In this document: piece after piece, positions 7,384 through 13,956 of the stretch
Layout: every line of letters starts with the position of its first letter
Numbering within the stretch: the stretch's first letter is position 1
Position numbers and translations under genes: made by a program
Notes under the pieces: model-generated
What the model saw: only the letters and a program-made list of their open reading frames with translations
Told to the model about the DNA's origin: nothing
The model's database searches: none
Assembly: GCA_934573935.1 (NCBI GenBank)
Contig: CAKTMO010000017.1
Location: 1-38,195 of the forward strand
From: an uncultured Oscillospiraceae bacterium
GTDB lineage: Bacteria > Bacillota > Clostridia > Oscillospirales > Oscillospiraceae
Length of the DNA: 38,195 nucleotides
Direction: 5' to 3'

Positions 7384-8262
7384 ATGTACGAATTGCATCA
7401 TATCACAGGCAACAGCTATTATATCCAAAGCCCCTCCAAGATGGGGCTGGTGAAGCTCAACGATACGGACGTCTGCCTGATCGACAGCGGCAACGACAAG
7501 GACGCGGGCCGCAAGGTGCGCCAGCTGCTGGACGCCAATGGCTGGCATCTGACCGCCATCTACAATACCCACTCCAACGCCGATCACATCGGCGGCAACC
7601 GGTATTTGCAGGGACAGACCAAGTGCAGGATCTACGCCCAAGGCATCGAGCGGGACATCACCCGCCATCCGGTGCTGGAGCCCGCCTTTCTATACGGCGG
7701 CTTTCCCCCAAAGGATCTGCGTCACAAGTTTCTGATGGCCCAGGAGAGCGACGCGGAGGAGCTGACGCCGGATGTGCTGCCGGAGGGATTCGAACTGCTG
7801 CAGCTGCCGGGGCATTTCTTCCATATGGTGGGCTTCCACAGTCCGGATGATGTGGTATATCTGGCGGACTGTCTGTCCAGTCGGGAGACGCTGGACAAGT
7901 ATCAGATCGGCTTTATTTACGATGTGGCCGCCTATCTGGACACGCTGGAAAAGGTCAAGGTTATGCAGGCTGCCGCTTTTGTTCCCGCCCACGCGGAGGT
8001 GACGGAGAATATCGCGCCCCTGGCCCAGTACAACATCGACAAGGTGCAGGAGATCGCCGAGCATATAGTGTCGCTGTGCGCCGAGCCTGTCATCTTCGGG
8101 GAGCTGCTGAAGAAGCTGTTTGACGACTACGGCCTGACGCTGACCTTTGAGCAGTATGTGCTGGTGGGCAGCACCGTGAAGTCGTATCTGGCATGGCTGA
8201 AGGACACCGGACGGCTGACGGCGCTCTTTGAGGACAACCGCCTGCTGTGGAGAAGCGTATGA
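7384..8262 (+). CDS. MBL-fold metallo-hydrolase
   Basis: A 292-residue metallo-beta-lactamase-fold protein. The metal-binding motif reads NTHSNADHIGGN (residues 61-72), so the second histidine of the usual HxHxDH is Asn65; later ligands appear in LPGHFFHMVGF and in YLADCL (the metal-bridging Asp), followed by PAHAEV. A C-terminal helical region of roughly 90 residues (from about 200) follows the MBL core. The substrate is unknown; distant relatives act as thioesterases, glyoxalase II-like enzymes or nucleases. The ATG at 7384 has an AGAGGTGCGG site. The stop overlaps the start of the DUF4180 gene (ATGA), so both are probably made together. Confidence 0.88.
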   Translation: MYELHHITGNSYYIQSPSKMGLVKLNDTDVCLIDSGNDKDAGRKVRQLLDANGWHLTAIYNTHSNADHIGGNRYLQGQTKCRIYAQGIERDITRHPVLEPAFLYGGFPPKDLRHKFLMAQESDAEELTPDVLPEGFELLQLPGHFFHMVGFHSPDDVVYLADCLSSRETLDKYQIGFIYDVAAYLDTLEKVKVMQAAAFVPAHAEVTENIAPLAQYNIDKVQEIAEHIVSLCAEPVIFGELLKKLFDDYGLTLTFEQYVLVGSTVKSYLAWLKDTGRLTALFEDNRLLWRSV

Positions 8263-8624
8263 GGATCGAGACAGTCGAGAAAAGCGGCGTGACCGTCGCC
8301 GTTGTGACAGAGGGAACGGCCATCATTGATGCCACCTCCGCCATGGAGCTTGCCATGACGGTGCGGTACGAGACCGGCTGTTCCCGCATTGCCATCGACA
8401 AGAAGCTGGTGTGCGGCGACTTCTTCATCCTCAGTACCCAACTGGCAGGGGAGATTTTGCAAAAGTTCATCAACTACCGCGTCAAAATGGCTATCTACGG
8501 CGATTATTCCCACTACACCAGCAAGCCGCTGCATGATTTCATCTACGAATCCAACCAGGGCAACGACTTCTTCTTCGTGGTAACGAAGGAGGAGGCGCTG
8601 GAAAAGCTCTCCGCCGCCAGATAA
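8259..8624 (+). CDS. DUF4180 domain-containing protein
   Basis: A 121-residue protein covering the whole DUF4180 domain: N-terminal strands IETVEKSGVTVAVVTEG, then FFILSTQLAGEILQKFINYRVKMAIYGDYSHYTSKPLHDFIYESNQG and FFFVVTKEEALEKL. The central block is very typical of the family, whose function is unknown. The fold is reminiscent of STAS-like or anti-sigma-antagonist proteins, but that is inference. I prefer the ATG at 8259 (ATGA overlap with the MBL gene, GGAG 7 nt before) over the GTG at 8247. There is no terminator-like hairpin between its stop and the next promoter. Confidence 0.88.
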   Translation: MRIETVEKSGVTVAVVTEGTAIIDATSAMELAMTVRYETGCSRIAIDKKLVCGDFFILSTQLAGEILQKFINYRVKMAIYGDYSHYTSKPLHDFIYESNQGNDFFFVVTKEEALEKLSAAR

Positions 8625-8629
8625 AATGC

Positions 8630-8658
8630 TTGACAGGGCGTAGAACTCATGATATAAC
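8630..8658 (+). promoter_or_regulatory. Promoter of the DUF2148-marR unit
   Basis: TTGACA (8630-8635), 17-nt spacer, TATAAC (8653-8658). The -10 box overlaps the left end of a 37-bp palindrome. Confidence 0.75.
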
Positions 8659-8690
8659 GTGTATATGCACATAGTGCATATACACGTTAT
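8654..8690. promoter_or_regulatory. 37-bp perfect palindrome over the transcription start (probable operator)
   Basis: ATAACGTGTATATGCAC (8654-8670), ATA spacer, then the exact reverse complement (8674-8690). Each arm holds a 12-bp near-palindrome of the form GTGYATATRCAC, at 8659-8670 and 8674-8685. It spans the -10 box to within 2 nt of the ribosome binding site. The MarR regulator encoded in the same unit is the obvious candidate to bind it; as RNA it would also form a hairpin in the leader. Confidence 0.7.
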
Positions 8691-8706
8691 TGAGGAGGAC
8701 TTTGCC

Positions 8707-9255
8707 ATGCGTTACGAAAGAGACGAGATGGAGCTGCAGGCCGCCATGCAGACGGCGGCACGGATGTGCGCCGCCGCCCGTACCGCGCCCAAGGGCCACG
8801 GCAAGGATACGCTGCATACCTATGTGTTGACCGGCGAGGACAAGGAGGCCCTGGCCTGTAAAATGGAGGAGGTCGGCCTGCGGGAGATGGGGGAGGAGAT
8901 GCCTACCTGGTATGGCCGTGACGCCGCCTGTGTCCGCAAGGAGCTGGCGGTGGTGCTGATCGGCGCGGACAAGCAGCAGCGGGGCGTGCCCCATTGCGGC
9001 TACTGCGGGCACGGCGACTGCACCGGATGCCGCGTAGCGGGCGGCAATTGTGCCTTTGCCTATGTGGATCTGGGCATCGCCGTGTCCTCCGCCGTCAGTA
9101 TCGGCGCGGCAGATATGGTGGACTGCCGCATTATGTATTCCATCGGCAAGACCGCAGCGGAGATGGACTTTGATCCCGACGTAGTCTGGCTGGGCATCCC
9201 GCTGTCTATTTCCGGCAAAAATATCTTCTTTGACCGCGGTATCTTCCATAAGTAA
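8707..9255 (+). CDS. DUF2148 ferredoxin-domain protein
   Basis: A 182-residue protein of the DUF2148 family, small cytoplasmic proteins with a predicted Fe-S domain and no known reaction. Cysteines 97, 100, 105, 108 and 115 lie in the block HCGYCGHGDCTGCRVAGGNC, which resembles a cluster-binding site. After it come SSAVSIGAADMVDCRIMYSIGKTA and a C-terminal WLGIPLSISGKNIFFDR ending that is typical of the family. The ATG at 8707 has GAGGAGGAC upstream; the frame from 8659 starts inside the operator palindrome and was rejected. It is followed after 11 nt by marR, so the regulator and Fe-S protein are probably co-transcribed. Confidence 0.88.
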   Translation: MRYERDEMELQAAMQTAARMCAAARTAPKGHGKDTLHTYVLTGEDKEALACKMEEVGLREMGEEMPTWYGRDAACVRKELAVVLIGADKQQRGVPHCGYCGHGDCTGCRVAGGNCAFAYVDLGIAVSSAVSIGAADMVDCRIMYSIGKTAAEMDFDPDVVWLGIPLSISGKNIFFDRGIFHK

Positions 9256-9266
9256 GGAGTCAAAAC

Positions 9267-9674
9267 ATGTACGAAAGTCCCTGCTATTGTACCAATTTGC
9301 GTCGTGGCGCCCTGTGGGCCACCGAGTATTACGACAGGATGCTGTCGCCCTCCGGTCTGTCCGTGCCGCAGTATTACCTGCTGATCAACCTTTCCTGCAT
9401 GGAGAAGGCCAACCTCAGCCAGTGGGCGGAGCGTGTGGGGCTTGACCGCACCACCATGGTGCGGAATGTGAAGACGTTAGAGAATAAAGGTCTTGTCACG
9501 CCCGTGGAAGGACGTGGCAAGACCTTTGCCTTGACAGATCTCGGAAAATCGACGCTGGCGCAGGGGGTCGCCCTGTGGGAACGGGCACAGGAGCAGCTGC
9601 GCAGCAGCATCGGCGAAGAGGATGCAGAGGCGCTGCTGCGTATCTGCCGCAAGCTGCAAAGCATGGAGCTGTAA
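9267..9674 (+). CDS. MarR family transcriptional regulator
   Basis: A 135-residue winged-helix repressor. The N-terminus CYCTNLRRGALWATEYYDRML is the MarR dimerisation helix; LSVPQYYLLINLS, NLSQWAERVGLDRTTMVRNVKTLENKGLV and the wing EGRGKTFALTDLGKSTL follow in family order. The two cysteines next to the LRR (CYC) are seen in several redox-responsive MarR proteins, so oxidation sensing is plausible but unproven. AAGGAG precedes the ATG. It is the second gene of the DUF2148 unit and converges on the SDR gene with only 6 nt between stop codons and no terminator there. Confidence 0.92.
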   Translation: MYESPCYCTNLRRGALWATEYYDRMLSPSGLSVPQYYLLINLSCMEKANLSQWAERVGLDRTTMVRNVKTLENKGLVTPVEGRGKTFALTDLGKSTLAQGVALWERAQEQLRSSIGEEDAEALLRICRKLQSMEL

Positions 9675-9680
9675 GGGTAG

Positions 9681-10454
9681 TTACGGCAGCTTTTGCTGCT
9701 TCATCCACACGTCCATCACCAGACTGTGAGGCAGCAGCTTCGTCAGCGCCGCCTGACCGCGGGCTACGAAGCCGTATTGGCATACGTCCTTCCCCCGTCT
9801 GGCGTCCCGCCAGGTGCGACGCACGATGTCGTCGGGGGCGTACATGGCGGTATATTTCTTCACGATGTTGTCGCCGCCGGAGGCAGTGGCGCGGTCAAAG
9901 AACGCGGTTTTTGTCCAGAAGGGGCATACCGCCATCACCCGCACGCCCTGACGGCGCAGCTCACGGTTCAGCGCGCGGCTGAAGCTGAGGACGAAGGCCT
10001 TGGTGGCGCCGTAGACGGCAACATAGGGAATAGGCTGAAAGGCTGCCACTGACGCAATGTTGATGATCTGGCTGCCGCGGGGCATGTAGGGGGCCGTGAT
10101 CTGACACATGGTCACCACAGCCTGACAGTTCAGGTCGGTCATGTTCAGGTTGACGGCCAGCGGCGTGTCCAGCACAGCGCCGAACTTGCCGTAGCCGCTG
10201 CAATTCATCAAAAGGCCCACCTGCACCGGCTCCTCCGCCAGCGCCGCCTGATAGGCGGTGAAGCTGGCGCGGTCGGTGAGGTCCATAGCCAGCACGCGCA
10301 GGGGGAAGGGGACGGTCTCACGCAGGGCCTCCAGCTGCTCCCGATGGCGGGCGATGACCCAGACCTCATCAAAGGTGCCGAACTGATCCACTGTTTCGGC
10401 GAAGCGCTTGCCCATACCGCTGGAAGCGCCGGTGATGACTGCAATCTTCTTCAT
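9681..10454 (-). CDS. Short-chain dehydrogenase/reductase (SDR), classical type
   Basis: NAD(P)-dependent oxidoreductase of 257 residues. It has the glycine-rich TGASSGMG at 8-15, the DLT block near 58-60, the structural Asn84 (LLMNCSGYG) and the catalytic triad Ser135-Tyr148-Lys152 (YGATK). Arg17 and Arg36 near the cofactor pocket suggest NADP(H), which is inference. The C-terminal region (about 195-257) is longer than in the minimal SDR fold. The substrate is unknown; the closest general type is the DltE/YqjQ-like group. ATG at 10454 with AAAGGAGGAG upstream. Single-gene unit, divergent from the GNAT gene and convergent with marR. Confidence 0.9.
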   Translation of the reverse strand: MKKIAVITGASSGMGKRFAETVDQFGTFDEVWVIARHREQLEALRETVPFPLRVLAMDLTDRASFTAYQAALAEEPVQVGLLMNCSGYGKFGAVLDTPLAVNLNMTDLNCQAVVTMCQITAPYMPRGSQIINIASVAAFQPIPYVAVYGATKAFVLSFSRALNRELRRQGVRVMAVCPFWTKTAFFDRATASGGDNIVKKYTAMYAPDDIVRRTWRDARRGKDVCQYGFVARGQAALTKLLPHSLVMDVWMKQQKLP

Positions 10455-10478
10455 GCGGAACTCCTCCTTTTTTGCTCT

Positions 10479-10507
10479 ATTATGCCATGAAAAGCGCGGC
10501 GTTGCAA
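10479..10507 (-). promoter_or_regulatory. Promoter of the SDR gene
   Basis: On the minus strand TTGCAA (complement of 10502-10507), 17-nt spacer, CATAAT (complement of 10479-10484) with TGG before it. It stands back to back with the GNAT promoter, 13 bp between the two -35 boxes. Confidence 0.6.
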
Positions 10508-10520
10508 GGGAAGATATTGC

Positions 10521-10549
10521 TTGACAGACGGTATGGCTTTGCCTATAAT
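10521..10549 (+). promoter_or_regulatory. Consensus sigma-A promoter of the GNAT gene
   Basis: TTGACA (10521-10526), exactly 17 nt, TATAAT (10544-10549): a full consensus match. Start expected near 10556, about 24 nt before the gene. Confidence 0.8.
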
Positions 10550-10579
10550 ACGATCAAACGAACGGCAGGAGGATCTACG

Positions 10580-11101
10580 ATGATCCGAAAAGGCAGAGAG
10601 ACGGATATTCCACAGATCGCGGCGATCTATGCGCATATCCACGACAATGAGGAGAGCGGCAAGTCCACTGTGGGCTGGATCCGCAATGTGTATCCCACGG
10701 CGGACACGGCCCTCGCGGCGCTGGACGCCGGAGACCTGTTCGTGATGGAGGAAGGCGGCGCGGTGGTGGCTGCGGCCCGTATCAACAAGATCCAGGTGCC
10801 GGTATACGCCGACGTGCCCTGGCGCTATCCCGATGTGCCGGAGGAGCAGGTGATGGTGCTGCACACGCTGGTGGTGGAGCCTGCCTGCGCGGGAAAGGGC
10901 TATGGCACGGCCTTTGTCCGCTTCTATGAGGACTATGCCCGCGAGAACGGCTGCCCCTATCTGCGAATGGACACCAACGCCCGCAACAGGACGGCGCGGA
11001 AGCTGTATGCCGGTCTGGGCTATTGGGAGGCGGGCATCATGCCCTGCGTCTTTAACGGCATCCCTGGCGTGCAGCTGGTATGCCTGGAGAAAAAGCTATA
11101 A
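10580..11101 (+). CDS. GNAT family N-acetyltransferase
   Basis: Acetyl-CoA-dependent transferase of 173 residues. The N-terminal strand and helix MIRKGRETDIPQIAAIYAHI and the acyl-CoA binding segment (VLHTLVVEPACAGKGYGTAFVRF, with the R/QxxGxG/A-like AGKGYG) identify the fold; the C-terminal LRMDTNARNRTARKLYAGLGYWEAG is also typical. The substrate (small amine, amino acid or protein) cannot be read from the sequence. The ATG at 10580 has AGGAGGA upstream; the longer frame from 10472 crosses the promoter and was rejected. Consensus promoter and strong terminator make it a single-gene unit. Confidence 0.92.
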   Translation: MIRKGRETDIPQIAAIYAHIHDNEESGKSTVGWIRNVYPTADTALAALDAGDLFVMEEGGAVVAAARINKIQVPVYADVPWRYPDVPEEQVMVLHTLVVEPACAGKGYGTAFVRFYEDYARENGCPYLRMDTNARNRTARKLYAGLGYWEAGIMPCVFNGIPGVQLVCLEKKL

Positions 11102-11113
11102 AATACATTGAAA

Positions 11114-11145
11114 ACGGGGCTGTGAAAACAGCCCCGTCTTTTCTT
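11114..11145 (+). terminator. Intrinsic terminator after the GNAT gene
   Basis: ACGGGGCTGT (11114-11123), GAAA tetraloop, ACAGCCCCGT (11128-11137), then CTTTTCTT. Confidence 0.88.
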
Positions 11146-11231
11146 GCAAAAATGACGGGAAACGACGAATTCTTAGCGTGCGCTTAACGGAATAGAGGCG
11201 TATAATATGCCATCAAAAGCAGAAAGGCGGC

Positions 11232-12158
11232 ATGACCATGGATATTTGGAAAGAGCTTCAGGACGAGGGCATCGACACGGGACTGCTGGAGGAGATACGG
11301 CATTTCCGCAGCCAGTACCCCGCCGCGCCGGAGGCGGCGGCACGGATCCCCGTACCGCGCTTTCTGTATTACGGCAAGGAGATCTGGGAGAGCGCCGCCG
11401 CAGCACTGCTGTGCGGCGAGCATCTGCTGCTGGCCGGACCCAAAGCCACCGGCAAGAACGTGCTGGCGGAGAATCTGGCCGCTGTATTTGGCCGTCCCAG
11501 CTGGGACGTATCCATGTACGTCAATGTGGATGCCGCGTCCCTCATCGGAGCCGATACGCTGAAGGACGGACAGGTGGTGTTTCGTGAGGGACCCATTTGC
11601 CAGTGTGCCCGCATGGGCGGCTTCGGCGTGCTGGATGAGGTGAATATGGCAAAAAACGAGGCGCTGGCTGTGCTGCACGCTACGCTGGACTTCCGCCGTG
11701 TCATCGACGTGCCGGGGTATGAACGCATCGACCTTGATCCGGCTACCCGTTTTATCGGCACCATGAACTACGGCTATGCCGGAACCCGCGAGCTGAATGA
11801 GGCGCTGGTGTCCCGATTTGTGGTGCTGGACATGCCGGTTATTTCCGAGGAAAACCTGCAAAAGCTGCTGCGCAGGGGCTTTCCCCAGCTGAGCGGCAAG
11901 TGGGTGGAGCAGTTTGCCGCCCTGTTCCGCGACCTGCGGCAGAAATGCGACAACGGAGAGATCTCCACCAAGGCCCTGGATCTGCGCGGCCTTCTCTCGG
12001 CGCTGCATCTGATCGAAAAGGGCATTACCTCCGGCGAGGCGCTGAAGCTGGGCATCATCAACAAAGCCTTTGATCCCTTCGAGCGGCAGCTGGTGGCGGA
12101 CGCGGTGTGGAGCCGCATCCCCAAGGATGCCGACCGGACAAAGCTGTTTGGCAACTGA
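11232..12158 (+). CDS. MoxR-type AAA+ ATPase
   Basis: A 308-residue AAA+ ATPase of the MoxR group, which remodel or activate partner proteins together with VWA-domain partners. Walker A is GPKATGKN (69-76; the final position is Asn rather than Thr/Ser), Walker B FGVLDEV (131-137, Asp135/Glu136), sensor 1 Asn179 in GTMNYGY, and the arginine finger Arg195 in LNEALVSRF. A helical lid follows. Two nearby ATGs (11232, 11238) could start it; AAAGGCGG precedes the first. The next gene starts one nucleotide after its stop and encodes a VWA protein, the classic partner. A TATAAT lies at 11201-11206, but without a clear -35 box. The client of the pair is unknown. Confidence 0.9.
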   Translation: MTMDIWKELQDEGIDTGLLEEIRHFRSQYPAAPEAAARIPVPRFLYYGKEIWESAAAALLCGEHLLLAGPKATGKNVLAENLAAVFGRPSWDVSMYVNVDAASLIGADTLKDGQVVFREGPICQCARMGGFGVLDEVNMAKNEALAVLHATLDFRRVIDVPGYERIDLDPATRFIGTMNYGYAGTRELNEALVSRFVVLDMPVISEENLQKLLRRGFPQLSGKWVEQFAALFRDLRQKCDNGEISTKALDLRGLLSALHLIEKGITSGEALKLGIINKAFDPFERQLVADAVWSRIPKDADRTKLFGN

Positions 12159-12159
12159 T

Positions 12160-13875
12160 ATGGACAGAGAAGATATTCAAAGCCGCCGCGCGGCCAATCA
12201 GGCGTGGAACGGCGCGGAAAACTATGATATCCGTCCGGAGTTTCAGGCCTTTGACGCCGACGGTGAGGCGCAGCTCTATTTCAATACGGTGATCGGACTT
12301 GTGTACCGTTACTACCGGTTCGAGTTGTTCAAGCCACTGTTTCACGCCTTTCAGCATCAGCCGAAGGGCGATCTGTACAGCGACCTTTTCTGGCTGGGGC
12401 TGGAGGGCGTGACTTACCATAGAGCGGTGCAGGATCGTCCTGTGCTGGAGGAGCTGCGGCGGCAGTATGCCGCTCAGGTGCTGGCCGAGGCCCGTGCTGC
12501 GGATCCCCGCGATATCGTGAGTCTGCGGGCGGCGTGGTTCCGCCGTGTGCTGGGGACGTCCGGACAGGAGGAGTCATGGCAGAAGGACGTGCTGGACGCC
12601 CTGACCTTTGATCCGGCGTGGAGCGAACAGCAGATCGTGGACAGGATGGAGGCGCTGCTGTTTCAATACTTCCACCGTGCCCGCCGCAGCGTGACGGACC
12701 GGCAGTGGAGCATGTGGGTGGGCCGTTCCATCGGCGGAAAGGGCAGAAGGACGGGGCGCTTTGTGCGGCCCAACGCCCTGCGCCGTCTGGAGCAGCAATC
12801 CGGCGGCGATCCGGACGAGGAGGAGACGGGGAAGAGGCGGCTGCATCCCCTGGCCTTTTTGCAGGGCAGAACGCCGGAGCCCATCCTACGGCGCTATGTG
12901 GAGGACTGCTTTGGCGTGTCCATGCTGACGCCGCCGGAGCTGGCGCAGGCGGAGCGTGAGCTGTGTACCGGCGTGCATAAAAACTGCCGCCTGCATTTTA
13001 CCAGGGGCGTACCGCCGCAGCATGAGCTGAGCCGCGAGACTGCCTGGGATGTGGAGACCTTTCGCAAGCAGCGGGAGAAAAACCGCGCCTATTATCAGGC
13101 GCATTTGGTGGAAAACAGGCTCATCGTTGCCCAGCTGACACAAAAGCTGCAAAATACCATCCTGCTGCAAAGCGATGTGTCCACGAATCTGGCGCGGTCG
13201 GGGCAGCTCTGCGCGCCCATCGTGTGGCGCAGCACCGCGCTGGAGGAGGAAAAGGTATTCCAGCAGCGGCAGCAGAGCGAGATGGGGGATCTGACCGTGG
13301 ATATTCTGCTGGATGGCTCTGCCTCGCAGAACCAGCAGCAGGAAAAGCTGTCTACCCAGGCGTACCTGATCGCGGAAAGCCTGGAGCGCTGCCGGATCCC
13401 TGTGCGGGTGACGGCATTCTGTTCGGTCAGCGGCTGCACGGTGCTGCGGATCTTGCGGGACTACGATCAGCGGGAGAAAAACGACGCCATTTTTGACTAT
13501 GTGGCTGCCGGCTGGAATCGGGACGGCCTCGCCCTGCGGGCGATGGGCTGGCTGATGCGCCGCGGTCGCGCCGATCACCGGCTGCTGATCATCCTGTCGG
13601 ACGCCAGCCCTAACGACGACCAGCGCATCCCCATCGGCGCATTGCCACTGGGCGGATATACCTACAGCGGCAAGCGGGGTATTGCGGATACCGCCGCCGA
13701 GGCGGGGCTGCTGCGCCGTCAGGGGATCACGCCGGTCTGCGTGTTTACCGGAAGCGACCTGGAGCTGGAGGGCGGCCGGAAGATCTACGGAAAGGCGCTG
13801 ACCCGCATTCCCTCCATCGGCTGGTTTGCCGACGCTGTCAGCAAGCTGATCCAGGGGCAGATCCGACAGTTATAG
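12160..13875 (+). CDS. VWA-domain (CobT-like) partner of the MoxR ATPase
   Basis: A 571-residue protein. The C-terminal third is a von Willebrand A domain: DILLDGSAS near residue 385 gives the MIDAS motif DxSxS, and LIILSDASPND near 480 supplies the later acidic ligand. The N-terminal 350 residues are mainly helical and charged, as in CobT/NorD/CbbO-like proteins. VWA proteins beside MoxR ATPases act as adaptors between the ATPase and a client, for example in metal or cofactor insertion. The ATG at 12160 has no good ribosome site of its own and lies one base after the ATPase stop (TGATATG), so it probably depends on translational coupling. Neither neighbour is an obvious metalloenzyme client. 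Confidence 0.88.
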   Translation: MDREDIQSRRAANQAWNGAENYDIRPEFQAFDADGEAQLYFNTVIGLVYRYYRFELFKPLFHAFQHQPKGDLYSDLFWLGLEGVTYHRAVQDRPVLEELRRQYAAQVLAEARAADPRDIVSLRAAWFRRVLGTSGQEESWQKDVLDALTFDPAWSEQQIVDRMEALLFQYFHRARRSVTDRQWSMWVGRSIGGKGRRTGRFVRPNALRRLEQQSGGDPDEEETGKRRLHPLAFLQGRTPEPILRRYVEDCFGVSMLTPPELAQAERELCTGVHKNCRLHFTRGVPPQHELSRETAWDVETFRKQREKNRAYYQAHLVENRLIVAQLTQKLQNTILLQSDVSTNLARSGQLCAPIVWRSTALEEEKVFQQRQQSEMGDLTVDILLDGSASQNQQQEKLSTQAYLIAESLERCRIPVRVTAFCSVSGCTVLRILRDYDQREKNDAIFDYVAAGWNRDGLALRAMGWLMRRGRADHRLLIILSDASPNDDQRIPIGALPLGGYTYSGKRGIADTAAEAGLLRRQGITPVCVFTGSDLELEGGRKIYGKALTRIPSIGWFADAVSKLIQGQIRQL

Positions 13876-13880
13876 GGAAC

Positions 13881-13912
13881 AAACGGGGAAAACGCTTGCG
13901 TTTTTCCCGTTT
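13881..13912 (+). terminator. Terminator-like hairpin after the VWA gene
   Basis: AAACGGGGAAAACG (13881-13894), loop CTTG, CGTTTTTCCCGTTT (13899-13912), one G-U pair. The T tract is inside the stem and at its base, so strength is uncertain. It overlaps the next promoter. Confidence 0.65.
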
Positions 13913-13924
13913 GCCTATTATAAT
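13896..13924 (+). promoter_or_regulatory. Amidohydrolase promoter embedded in the upstream hairpin
   Basis: TTGCGT (13896-13901) in the hairpin loop and descending stem, 17-nt spacer, TATAAT (13919-13924). The start would be near 13931, giving a leader of about 26 nt. Confidence 0.6.
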
Positions 13925-13956
13925 CCAGACTTAACAATGAGACGGGAGGAGACGCT

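Noticed and set aside
8659..8706. Earlier ATG for the DUF2148 gene
   Set aside because: It lies inside the promoter palindrome, at or before the likely transcription start; the GAGGAGG site serves the ATG at 8707.
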